Assembly (NCBI GenBank): GCA_002254285.1
Contig: NIUZ01000009.1
Location: forward strand, 1-25,810
Origin: Bacteroidetes bacterium 4572_112
GTDB lineage: Bacteria > Bacteroidota > Bacteroidia > Bacteroidales > UBA1556
DNA: 25,810 bases
Reading direction: 5' to 3'
Shown: positions 1 through 6,939 of the stretch, in pieces
Layout: the number at the start of each line of letters is the position of its first letter
How positions within the stretch are numbered: position 1 is the first letter of the stretch
Position numbers and translations under genes: made by a program
The notes under the pieces: generated by a model
Seen by the model: the letters and a program-made list of their open reading frames with translations, nothing else
What the model was told of the DNA's origin: nothing
Databases searched by the model: none

Positions 1-435
1 AGTAGCTTTTACTACTGAGTGAGGGTTAGAAGATCCTTTAGATTTCGCTAAAACGTCTGTAACACCAACACTCTCAAGTACTGCACGCATAGCACCACCA
101 GCGATTACTCCAGTTCCCTTTGATGCAGGTTGGATATAAACTCTTGCTCCACTATACTTACCAGATTGATGGTGAGGAATTGTTCCTTTATAAATAGGAA
201 CGTGAATTAGGTTTTTCTTTGCGTCATCTACACCTTTAGCGATTGCCGAAACAACCTCCCCAGCTTTACCAAGACCATAACCTACTACTCCATCTTCGTT
301 ACCAACAACAACAACTGCAGAAAAACTAAATGTTCTACCACCTTTAGTTACTTTAGTTACACGTTGGATACTAACTAGACGATCTTTATAATCAATTTCA
401 CTTGATTTTACTCTTTTATCTTTCATATTAGCCAT
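1..435 (-). CDS. rpsE: Ribosomal protein S5 (uS5), 3' end cut by window edge
   Basis: Translated from the minus strand, this gives 145 residues beginning MANMKDKRVKSSEIDYKDRL and running off the left edge. S5 is a small-subunit protein at the mRNA entry side that contributes to decoding accuracy. Visible family features are the N-terminal dsRNA-binding-like part (RVTKVTKGGRTFSFSAVVVV, about residues 25-44) and the C-terminal part with GARVYIQPASKGTGVIAGG and the following RAVLESVG segment. I chose the ATG at 433-435; an in-frame ATG three codons later (424-426) is also possible. The gene starts 5 nt after the rplR stop, so it belongs to the same operon. The C-terminal residues lie outside the window. 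Confidence 0.95.
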   Translation of the reverse strand, partial: MANMKDKRVKSSEIDYKDRLVSIQRVTKVTKGGRTFSFSAVVVVGNEDGVVGYGLGKAGEVVSAIAKGVDDAKKNLIHVPIYKGTIPHHQSGKYSGARVYIQPASKGTGVIAGGAMRAVLESVGVTDVLAKSKGSSNPHSVVKAT

Positions 436-440
436 AATCC

Positions 441-797
441 TTAAAATTTAAGACCTCCTTCTCTAGCACCTTCTGCTAAAGACTTGATTCTACCATGATA
501 AACATAACCTCCACGGTCGAAAGTTATAATTTCTACTTGAGCCTCTTTGGCTCTTTCAGCTAATAATTGTCCAACTAATTTAGCTTGCTCAATTTTATTA
601 ACTTTTTTAGAAGCTATCTCCTTATCAGTAGAGCTAGCAGCAACTAAAGTAGTTCCTTTGCTATCATCAATGATCTGGCCATAAATTTGTTTATTACTTC
701 TAAATACACTCAATCTTGGACGCTCAGTAGTACCGCTGATTTTACCGCGAACTCTTCGTCTAATCCTAGATCTCTGAAATGTTTTACTATTACTCAT
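441..797 (-). CDS. rplR: Ribosomal protein L18 (uL18)
   Basis: This 118-residue protein matches L18, which binds 5S rRNA with L5 and helps dock the 5S particle on the large subunit. Recognisable parts are the basic N-terminus (RSRIRRRVRGKISGTTERPR), the core RLSVFRSNKQIYGQIIDD, and the C-terminal signature FDRGGYVYHGRIKSLAEGAREGGLKF. Length is normal for the family. The start ATG at 795-797 lies 20 nt after the rplF stop. It sits between rplF and rpsE, the usual spc-operon order. Confidence 0.97.
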   Translation of the reverse strand: MSNSKTFQRSRIRRRVRGKISGTTERPRLSVFRSNKQIYGQIIDDSKGTTLVAASSTDKEIASKKVNKIEQAKLVGQLLAERAKEAQVEIITFDRGGYVYHGRIKSLAEGAREGGLKF

Positions 798-817
798 CGT
801 GCTTTATTTATATATTA

Positions 818-1369
818 CTAACTAGCAGCTGTTTTACCTGCTTTTCTACGAATTTCTTCTCCTCGGAAACGTACACCTTTACCTTTATATGGCTCTGGCT
901 TACGCATTGCGCGAATCTTGGCTGCTACTTGTCCTACTAACTGCTTATCTGCAGATGTAAGAATCACTACAGGAGCTTTACCTTTTACTGATTCAGTTAC
1001 AATTTTAACTTCTTCTGGAATTTGGAAATAAATGTGGTGAGAATGTCCTAAAGAAAGATCTAATACTTGACCTTGATTAGTGGCACGGTAACCCACACCA
1101 ATTAATTCTAGAACAATCTTATTACCTTCACTAACTCCCTTAACCATATTGTTGATTAAAGCACGTGTTAAACCATGCTTTGCACGAGAATCTTTAGTGT
1201 CATTCTTACGAGTAACAATAACTTGATTCTCTTCTACTTTTACTTCTATATTTGGGTCAACACTTTGTGTCAACTCGCCAATTTTTCCTTTAACAACTAC
1301 CTCTGTTGCGCTTGCAGTTACTTCTACTCCTGCAGGTATTGTTACTGGTTGTTTACCTATTCTTGACAT
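818..1369 (-). CDS. rplF: Ribosomal protein L6 (uL6)
   Basis: This 183-residue protein is L6, a two-domain large-subunit protein near the factor-binding site. The N-terminus MSRIGKQPVTIPAGVEV is typical. The C-terminal signature PEPYKGKGVRFRGEEIRRKAG is complete at about residues 157-177. The two duplicated beta-alpha domains are each of normal length. The start ATG is at 1367-1369, 19 nt after the rpsH stop. It is a standard member of the spc segment with no anomaly. Confidence 0.97.
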   Translation of the reverse strand: MSRIGKQPVTIPAGVEVTASATEVVVKGKIGELTQSVDPNIEVKVEENQVIVTRKNDTKDSRAKHGLTRALINNMVKGVSEGNKIVLELIGVGYRATNQGQVLDLSLGHSHHIYFQIPEEVKIVTESVKGKAPVVILTSADKQLVGQVAAKIRAMRKPEPYKGKGVRFRGEEIRRKAGKTAAS

Positions 1370-1388
1370 ATTGCTATATATTTGAAAA

Positions 1389-1787
1389 TTAGCTTACGTA
1401 ACATAACACCTCGCCACCTACATTAAGTCTGCGAGCTTCTTTATCAGTAATAACACCTTTCGAAGTTGAAATAATTGCAATTCCTAAACCATTAATTACT
1501 TTAGGCAATTCTTTAGAGTTTGTATATTTACGTAAACCTGGTTTACTAATACGCTCTAATGAAGTTATTGCAGACATTTTAGTCTCTGGGTGATATTTAA
1601 GTGCAATTTTGATTGTACTTTTAGCGCTTTCATCAACAAATTTATAGCTAAGGATATAACCTTTTGTATACAAAATTTTGGTCATTTCCTTTTTCAAATT
1701 TGAAGAAGGCACTTCGACTACTCTATGCTTTGCACTTACTGCATTTCTAATTCTGGTCAAGTAATCTGCTATTTGATCGGTTACCAT
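1389..1787 (-). CDS. rpsH: Ribosomal protein S8 (uS8)
   Basis: This 132-residue protein is S8, a primary 16S rRNA binder in the central domain of the small subunit. In E. coli S8 also represses spc-operon translation by binding mRNA near rplE; whether that happens here cannot be judged from sequence. Family features are the N-terminus MVTDQIADYLTRIRNA and the C-terminal rRNA-binding region GLGIAIISTSKGVITDKEAR followed by GGEVLCYVS. Length is normal. It is preceded by a 33-nt AT-rich spacer after rpsN, one of the longer gaps in this segment. Confidence 0.97.
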   Translation of the reverse strand: MVTDQIADYLTRIRNAVSAKHRVVEVPSSNLKKEMTKILYTKGYILSYKFVDESAKSTIKIALKYHPETKMSAITSLERISKPGLRKYTNSKELPKVINGLGIAIISTSKGVITDKEARRLNVGGEVLCYVS

Positions 1788-1820
1788 CTTATAAAAATTT
1801 AATTATTAATAAAATATAAA

Positions 1821-2090
1821 TTACCAACTGGCTTTCTTAACTCCTGGGATAAGACCAGCTAAGGCCATCTCGCGGAAGTTAATACGAGAAAGTCCAAACT
1901 GACGCATATAACCTTTTGGTCTACCACTTAGTTCGCAACGATTGTGCAAACGTACTGGTGAAGCGTTTCTTGGAAGTTTCTGTAAACCTTCGTAATCTCC
2001 GGCAGCTTTTAATGCAGCTCTTTTGTCAGCATACTTTTCTACCGTTTTTTGTCTTTTGCGCTCACGCGCTTTCATTGATTCTTTAGCCAT
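1821..2090 (-). CDS. rpsN: Ribosomal protein S14 (uS14), zinc-free form
   Basis: This 89-residue protein is S14, which assembles late into the 30S head. The long ~89-residue length and the absence of paired CxxC motifs (there is one cysteine, in HNRCELSGRPKGY) identify the zinc-independent form. The C-terminal signature RQFGLSRINFREMALAG followed by PGVKKASW is intact. Its ATG (2088-2090) overlaps the rplE stop by one base (TAATG), so translation is probably coupled to L5. Confidence 0.97.
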   Translation of the reverse strand: MAKESMKARERKRQKTVEKYADKRAALKAAGDYEGLQKLPRNASPVRLHNRCELSGRPKGYMRQFGLSRINFREMALAGLIPGVKKASW

Positions 2091-2644
2091 TATTTTTGAT
2101 TTTTAAATGGTAAACCATAAGCTTTTAAAAGTGCTAAACCCTCAGCATCTGTCTTTGCAGTAGTAACAAAAGTAATGTTCATACCTTGGATACGATTAAT
2201 TTTATCCATCACAATTTCAGGAAAAATTAGTTGTTCCTTAATACCTAGAGTATAATTACCTCTACCATCAAATCCTTTGTCATTAATACCTTTAAAGTCA
2301 CGCTCACGTGGTAAAGAAACTGCTATTAAACGATCCAAGAATTCTAACATTCTTGCGCTTCGTAAAGTAACTTTAGCTCCGATACCCATACCTTTACGTA
2401 ATTTAAAGTTAGAAATATCTTTCTTTGATAAAGTTTTTACAGCTTTTTGACCAGTAATTAGAGATAACTCCTCTACGGTAGCATCTAATAATTTCTTATC
2501 AGTTATTGCAGCACCTACTCCTTGGTTTAAAGTTATTTTTAACAACTTTGGTACTTGCATTACAGACTTATAACTAAATTCCTTCATTAAAGCCGGAATA
2601 ATTTCGTCTCTATACTTTGCTTGTAATCTTGGTGAATAATCCAT
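2090..2644 (-). CDS. rplE: Ribosomal protein L5 (uL5)
   Basis: This 184-residue protein is L5, the 5S rRNA-binding protein of the central protuberance that contacts P-site tRNA. Visible signatures include VMQVPKLLKITLNQGVG near residues 29-45, the segment LITGQKAVKTLSKKDISNFK, and RERDFKGINDKGFDGRGNY in the C-terminal half. Start and stop both overlap the neighbouring genes by one base (rplX stop/rplE start at 2644; rplE stop/rpsN start at 2090), so the three genes form a tightly coupled translational unit. Confidence 0.97.
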   Translation of the reverse strand: MDYSPRLQAKYRDEIIPALMKEFSYKSVMQVPKLLKITLNQGVGAAITDKKLLDATVEELSLITGQKAVKTLSKKDISNFKLRKGMGIGAKVTLRSARMLEFLDRLIAVSLPRERDFKGINDKGFDGRGNYTLGIKEQLIFPEIVMDKINRIQGMNITFVTTAKTDAEGLALLKAYGLPFKNQK

Positions 2645-2961
2645 TACTTTATTACCTCCCCTGATTTTTTAGAGTAACGAACAATCTTGCCTTCTTCTAC
2701 TTTGCGACCTACGCGAGTAGTATTACCTTTTTCATCAATTAGCATTAAATTCGAAATGTGAATTGTAGCTTCTTGCTTTACGATACCCCCTTGAGGATTT
2801 TCGTTTGAAGGTTTGGCGTGTTTCGATACCATGTTAATACCTTCGACAATGGCTCTATTTTTCGATGAAAAAATCTCACGGATTTTTCCTTCGCTACCTT
2901 TGTCGCGTCCAGCGATGACTTTCACCATATCGCCTTTCTTTAATTTTAATTTAAAACTCAT
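2644..2961 (-). CDS. rplX: Ribosomal protein L24 (uL24)
   Basis: This 105-residue protein is L24, an assembly initiator of the large subunit located at the exit of the peptide tunnel. A KOW motif is visible near the N-terminus (KKGDMVKVIAGRDKGSEGKI, about residues 8-27), followed by VEGINMVSKHAKPSNENPQG. Length is normal. The 21 bases spanning its start codon and upstream region (2956-2976) are identical to those at the start of rpsS, see findings. The stop overlaps the rplE start by one base. Confidence 0.97.
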   Translation of the reverse strand: MSFKLKLKKGDMVKVIAGRDKGSEGKIREIFSSKNRAIVEGINMVSKHAKPSNENPQGGIVKQEATIHISNLMLIDEKGNTTRVGRKVEEGKIVRYSKKSGEVIK

Positions 2962-2987
2962 ATCTATATCTCTTTATATGGTTTATT

Positions 2988-3356
2988 TTATAATACCTCA
3001 GGTGCCAAAGAAACAATTTTCATAAAACCGTTCTCACGTAACTCACGTGCAACAGGTCCGAAAATACGAGTTCCCATCATTTCACCAGTAGTATTTAACA
3101 GTACAACTGCGTTATCATCAAAGCGAATATAAGAACCATCTTTACGACGAATTTCTTTTCTTGCTCTAACTACTACTGCTTTTTGAACGGAACCTTTCTT
3201 TATATTACCATTTGGAGTAGCACTCTTAACAGTCACTACTACCTTATCACCAATACGTGCATAACGTTTTTTAGTACCTCCGAGTACACGGATAACCAAA
3301 ATCTCCTTTGCACCGCTATTATCGGCAACTTTTGCTCTTGATTCTTGTTGTAACAT
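2988..3356 (-). CDS. rplN: Ribosomal protein L14 (uL14)
   Basis: This 122-residue protein is L14, a highly conserved large-subunit protein at the intersubunit interface (bridge B8) and the docking site of the silencing factor RsfS. The N-terminus MLQQESRAKVADNSGAKE and the signature KGSVQKAVVVRARKEIRRKD are exactly as expected. Length equals the family norm of about 122. Only 2 nt separate its ATG from the rpsQ stop. Confidence 0.98.
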   Translation of the reverse strand: MLQQESRAKVADNSGAKEILVIRVLGGTKKRYARIGDKVVVTVKSATPNGNIKKGSVQKAVVVRARKEIRRKDGSYIRFDDNAVVLLNTTGEMMGTRIFGPVARELRENGFMKIVSLAPEVL

Positions 3357-3358
3357 AA

Positions 3359-3619
3359 CTATTTAGCTCTTTCAATGATTTCGACTAATCTCCAACATTT
3401 GTTCTTACTAAGTGGACGTGTTTCCATAATTTTTACAGTATCACCAATTCCACACTCGTTATTTTCGTCGTGTACCAAATATTTCTTTGATTTCTTAACG
3501 AACTTACCGTACATAGGGTGCTTTACTTTACGTTCAAAGCTAACTGAGATAGACTTGTCCATCTTATCGCTAACTACAACACCTATACGCTCTTTTCTTA
3601 AATTTCTGCTTTCCATCAT
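3359..3619 (-). CDS. rpsQ: Ribosomal protein S17 (uS17)
   Basis: This 86-residue protein is S17, an OB-fold primary binder of the 16S 5' domain. The family core is visible: RIGVVVSDKMDKSISVSFER, then KHPMYGKFVKKSKKYLVHDE, and the signature GIGDTVKIMETRPLSKNKCW. Two consecutive Met codons (MM) begin the frame; I used the first, but the second is equally likely. It lies 15 nt after rpmC. Confidence 0.97.
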   Translation of the reverse strand: MMESRNLRKERIGVVVSDKMDKSISVSFERKVKHPMYGKFVKKSKKYLVHDENNECGIGDTVKIMETRPLSKNKCWRLVEIIERAK

Positions 3620-3634
3620 TATTCAGATTAAAGA

Positions 3635-3838
3635 TTATTTTTTAGCAGCTTCTAACTCTCTACTGTGAAGCTCTGTATTTAATCTTGCAACAGTACGACG
3701 ACTATTCTTGATTATTTGTGGATTCTCCACTGGGCTCACAGCGTGATGAAGTTTGGTTTTCTGTAGAAAACTTTTCTCCTCACTTAAACGATCTTTTAAA
3801 TCATCTAACGACAGTTCTTTTATTTCTTCTTGTTTCAT
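3635..3838 (-). CDS. rpmC: Ribosomal protein L29 (uL29)
   Basis: This 67-residue, mostly helical protein is L29, which sits at the tunnel exit and forms part of the trigger factor/SRP docking platform. The sequence begins MKQEEIKELSLDDLKDRLSE and contains the family segment VENPQIIKNSRRTVARLNTE. Length is normal. It is 36 nt downstream of rplP in an AT-rich spacer. Confidence 0.96.
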   Translation of the reverse strand: MKQEEIKELSLDDLKDRLSEEKSFLQKTKLHHAVSPVENPQIIKNSRRTVARLNTELHSRELEAAKK

Positions 3839-3874
3839 TATTCAAATATTTAAATAAGTTTAAAAAAAACTGAC

Positions 3875-4294
3875 CTATTCTACGTAATCGTTACGAACGA
3901 TAAACTTAGTTTTTATAGGTAGCTTCTGCGCTGCCAATCTCATTGCTTCTTTAGCAATTTCCAAAGGTACACCTTCAGCTTCGAATATGATTTTTCCTGG
4001 TTTGCAACGAGCTACGAATAGCTCAGGAGCACCTTTACCCTTACCCATTCTTACCTCTGCAGGCTTCTTGGTAAGTGGCTTATCAGGAAATACTCGAATC
4101 CATATTTGCCCTTCACGTTTCATATAACGTGTTACTGCTTGACGAGCAGCTTCTATTTGACGTCCAGTTAACCAAGTTTCCTCTAGAGACTTGATTCCGA
4201 AAGTACCGAAAGCTAGCTGTGCCCCACGGGTCACATTGCCTTTCATTCGGCCTTTTTGCATTTTCCTGAACTTTGTTTTCTTTGGCTGTAACAT
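3875..4294 (-). CDS. rplP: Ribosomal protein L16 (uL16)
   Basis: This 139-residue protein is L16, a late-assembling large-subunit protein near the A-site tRNA and peptidyl transferase centre. The N-terminus MLQPKKTKFRKMQKGRMKGN, the segment QIEAARQAVTRYMKREGQIW and the signature RVFPDKPLTKKPAEVRMGKG are typical and complete. It lies 30 nt after rpsC and 36 nt before rpmC, the usual S3-L16-L29 order. Confidence 0.98.
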   Translation of the reverse strand: MLQPKKTKFRKMQKGRMKGNVTRGAQLAFGTFGIKSLEETWLTGRQIEAARQAVTRYMKREGQIWIRVFPDKPLTKKPAEVRMGKGKGAPELFVARCKPGKIIFEAEGVPLEIAKEAMRLAAQKLPIKTKFIVRNDYVE

Positions 4295-4324
4295 TATTCC
4301 AAAATTTTAACGGTTCTATTATAC

Positions 4325-5050
4325 TTAACGAGTTCTCTTTCTGTTTCCTCTATTGCGATTGCCACCACCACCTTTACGGTTAGATGAGCCTTTACTTATG
4401 TTACCTGCGATACTTAAATCCGGTCTACCATAAATTTCGCCTTTGAATATCCAGACTTTAACACCAAGCAAGCCATAAGTTGTATGTGCTTCAACTAAAG
4501 AATAGTCGATATCAGCACGAATCGTATGTAACGGAATACGACCCTCTTTATACATTTCTGTACGCGCCATTTCAGCACCACCAATACGTCCACTTACAAG
4601 AATTTTAATTCCTTGTGCGCCCACACGCATTGTTGACTGAATAGCCATCTTAATTGCTCGACGGTGAGAAACACGACCTTCAATCTGTTGTGCAACAGAC
4701 TGAGCTACCAAACGAGCATCCATTTCTGGACGTTTGATCTCAGAGATATTAATCTGTATTTCTTTTCCCGTTAATTTCTTTAACTCTTCTTTAAGTTTGT
4801 CCACTTCCGACCCCTGCTTACCTATGATAATACCTGGACGCGCTGTATTGATAGTAACGGTAATCAACTTTAGTGTACGTTCAATGTATATCTTAGATAC
4901 GCTAGCTTTTGCAAGTCTAACATAAAGATACTTTCTAATTTTATCGTCTTCTACTAGTTTAGCTGTAAAACTTTTACCACCATACCAGTTAGAGTCCCAT
5001 CCTTTGATAACTCCTAATCGAAAACCTATTGGATTTGTCTTTTGACCCAT
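4325..5050 (-). CDS. rpsC: Ribosomal protein S3 (uS3)
   Basis: This 241-residue protein is S3, a head protein lining the mRNA entry tunnel and contributing to helicase activity. The N-terminus MGQKTNPIGFRLGVIKGWDS is typical. The KH domain is visible around residues 70-100 (RPGIIIGKQGSEVDKLKEEL), and the C-terminal domain carries GAQGIKILVSGRIGGAEMAR and RADIDYSLVEAHTTYGLLGV. A short Gly/Arg/Asn-rich tail (last ~20 residues) extends the protein and probably contacts RNA. The gene starts 11 nt after rplV. Confidence 0.98.
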   Translation of the reverse strand: MGQKTNPIGFRLGVIKGWDSNWYGGKSFTAKLVEDDKIRKYLYVRLAKASVSKIYIERTLKLITVTINTARPGIIIGKQGSEVDKLKEELKKLTGKEIQINISEIKRPEMDARLVAQSVAQQIEGRVSHRRAIKMAIQSTMRVGAQGIKILVSGRIGGAEMARTEMYKEGRIPLHTIRADIDYSLVEAHTTYGLLGVKVWIFKGEIYGRPDLSIAGNISKGSSNRKGGGGNRNRGNRKRTR

Positions 5051-5061
5051 TGTTGATTATA

Positions 5062-5481
5062 TTAATTGTTATTATCTTCAGTTAACTCCACTCTACTATC
5101 TAGGATTAGAGTTACATGATTAGAGCGCTTACGAATTCTGTGAGCACGACCTTGTGGGGCTGTGCGAATTCTCTTCAATTGACGTGCAGAATCTACAAAG
5201 ATTTCTTTTATGTACAATTGTGCGTCTTCCATTCTTGCACCTTCATTCTTAGCTTGCCAGTTTGCTATAGCACTTAATAAAAGCTTATACAAACGTCCAG
5301 AGGCTTCCTTTGGAGAATGCTTTAGTATTGCTAATGCTTGCTCAACATCGTTAAGGCGCACTAGGTCAGCTACGATTCTCATCTTACGTGGTGAAGTCGG
5401 AACGTCTGTCAACTTAGCAATGTAAGTTGTCTTCATTTCTGCTTTTTTTACTTCAGCACTATTATGTTTTCTCTTTCCCAT
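5062..5481 (-). CDS. rplV: Ribosomal protein L22 (uL22)
   Basis: This 139-residue protein is L22, whose beta hairpin forms part of the peptide-tunnel constriction together with L4. The core begins at PTSPRKMRIVADLVR, and the C-terminal hairpin signature RTAPQGRAHRIRKRSNHVTL is intact. The ~20-residue basic N-terminal extension MGKRKHNSAEVKKAEMKTTY matches the pattern I associate with Bacteroidota L22. It follows rpsS with a 6-nt gap. Its intact hairpin matters because the partner L4 is abnormal in this window. Confidence 0.97.
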   Translation of the reverse strand: MGKRKHNSAEVKKAEMKTTYIAKLTDVPTSPRKMRIVADLVRLNDVEQALAILKHSPKEASGRLYKLLLSAIANWQAKNEGARMEDAQLYIKEIFVDSARQLKRIRTAPQGRAHRIRKRSNHVTLILDSRVELTEDNNN

Positions 5482-5487
5482 GTCTTA

Positions 5488-5766
5488 TTATCTTTTACCT
5501 TTATTCTTACTACCGCCATGACCACGATAAGTACGAGTAGGAGCAAATTCTCCTAGCTTGTGACCTACCATATTCTCAGTAACATAAACAGGAATAAATT
5601 TATTTCCGTTGTGTACTGCGATTGTGGCTCCTACGAAGTCTGGAGAAATCATTGATGCTCGAGACCATGTTTTGATAGTAGTTTTCTTCTTTGATTCTTG
5701 AGAGGCCAATACCTTACGCTCTAATTTGTAATGTATAAATGGACCCTTTTTTAACGAACGACTCAT
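5488..5766 (-). CDS. rpsS: Ribosomal protein S19 (uS19)
   Basis: This 92-residue protein is S19, which forms intersubunit bridges in the 30S head with S13. MSRSLKKGPFIHYKLERKVL is a textbook N-terminus, and the signature VTENMVGHKLGEFAPTRTYR is followed by a glycine/lysine-rich tail. The gene lies 17 nt after rplB. The 21 bases at 5761-5781 around its start codon are identical to those at the rplX start, a shared translation-initiation region. Confidence 0.98.
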   Translation of the reverse strand: MSRSLKKGPFIHYKLERKVLASQESKKKTTIKTWSRASMISPDFVGATIAVHNGNKFIPVYVTENMVGHKLGEFAPTRTYRGHGGSKNKGKR

Positions 5767-5783
5767 ATCTATATCTCTTTAAA

Positions 5784-6608
5784 TTATTTCTTCTTTCTTT
5801 CAATGATATACTTATTCGATGGATTCTTCTTAGCGCGAGTTTTAAAACCTTTTGCTGGAATACCATTTCTTGATCGTGGGTGACCACCTGTTGCACGACC
5901 TTCACCACCACCCATTGGGTGATCGACTGGGTTCATGTTAACTGGCTTCACTCTAGGGCGACGTCCTAACCAACGTGTACGACCTGCTTTTCCACTTCTC
6001 TCAAGATTATGATCTGAGTTAGAAACAACTCCGATTGTAGCCTTACATGTTTGAAGGATAAGTCGAGTCTCGCCTGAAGGCAATTTAATTACTGCAAATT
6101 TACCTTCACGAGTTAATAACTGCGCAAAAGAACCTGCCGAACGAGCCATTTTTGAACCTTGACCTGGACGTAATTCAATATTATGAATTATCGTTCCGAA
6201 AGGAATATCACTCAAATACATTGAGTTACCTACTTCTGGTGAAGCATCTTTTCCTGACATCAGTTTCATACCTACTGTAAGTCCCTTAGGAGCTACAATA
6301 TATCGTTTTTCACCATCAGCATATGATAATAATGCTATACGTGCCGTACGATTTGGATCGTATTCGATTGTCTTAACAGTAGCAGGAATACCTTCTTTAT
6401 CGCGTTTGAAGTCGATAATACGGTATTTCTTCTTATGACCACCGCCAATATAGCGCATTGTCATTTTTCCTTGACTGTTACGTCCACCAGATCTTTTCAT
6501 AGGAGCCAACAAACTCTTTTCTGGTGTTGATGTTGTTACGTCCTCGAAGGTTCCTGCTACTTTGTAGCGCCTTGCTGGCGTTGTTGGGTTGAATTTCTTT
6601 AAAGCCAT
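5784..6608 (-). CDS. rplB: Ribosomal protein L2 (uL2)
   Basis: This 274-residue protein is L2, a primary 23S rRNA binder needed for subunit association and peptidyl transferase activity. The functionally critical histidine of the conserved loop is present (H230 in NPVDHPMGGGEGRATGGHPR). The N-terminal OB-like domain and the SH3-like domain (VKTIEYDPNRTARIALLSYA; PFGTIIHNIELRPGQGSKMA) are complete. Length is typical. It sits between rplW and rpsS, 12 nt after rplW. Confidence 0.98.
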   Translation of the reverse strand: MALKKFNPTTPARRYKVAGTFEDVTTSTPEKSLLAPMKRSGGRNSQGKMTMRYIGGGHKKKYRIIDFKRDKEGIPATVKTIEYDPNRTARIALLSYADGEKRYIVAPKGLTVGMKLMSGKDASPEVGNSMYLSDIPFGTIIHNIELRPGQGSKMARSAGSFAQLLTREGKFAVIKLPSGETRLILQTCKATIGVVSNSDHNLERSGKAGRTRWLGRRPRVKPVNMNPVDHPMGGGEGRATGGHPRSRNGIPAKGFKTRAKKNPSNKYIIERKKK

Positions 6609-6620
6609 GTCTATATATTC

Positions 6621-6911
6621 CTAGATATTACTATAAAAATCGATACTTTGTCCTTCAGCTAGGGTTACAACTGCTTTTTTGAAAGCTTTTGTTCTCCCTT
6701 GGATATAGCCACCTTTGGTGCCTCTAGCCTTGGCCTTTCCACCATAATTCATGGTGTTTACAGCTACTATTTCTACATCATATAGATCTTCCACTGCCTT
6801 TTTAATTTGAATTTTGTTAGCCCTATTGTTTACCACAAAACCAAAGCGATTTAATTTCTCGCCCAATTGGTTCATTTTTTCGGTAATTATCGGCTTTTCT
6901 ATGATATTCAT
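6621..6911 (-). CDS. rplW: Ribosomal protein L23 (uL23)
   Basis: This 96-residue protein is L23, located at the tunnel exit and the docking site for trigger factor and SRP. The start MNIIEKPIITEKMNQLGEKL and the segment RANKIQIKKAVEDLYDVEIV are characteristic. The basic loop (GGKAKARGTKGGYIQGRTKA) is present. It follows the rplC/rplD fusion frame after 28 nt and is otherwise ordinary. Confidence 0.97.
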   Translation of the reverse strand: MNIIEKPIITEKMNQLGEKLNRFGFVVNNRANKIQIKKAVEDLYDVEIVAVNTMNYGGKAKARGTKGGYIQGRTKAFKKAVVTLAEGQSIDFYSNI

Positions 6912-6939
6912 CTCTGTATAAGTTTATGAATTCAACAAT

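Noticed and set aside
1175..1366. Plus-strand open frame of 63 codons inside rplF
   Set aside because: It is antisense to a highly conserved ribosomal gene, with a hydrophobic, low-complexity translation and no promoter. The same holds for the other antisense frames in the ribosomal genes.
5714..5911. Minus-strand 65-codon frame overlapping rpsS and rplB
   Set aside because: It is the +1 shadow of the rplB 3' end and rpsS start; both real genes are complete in their own frames.
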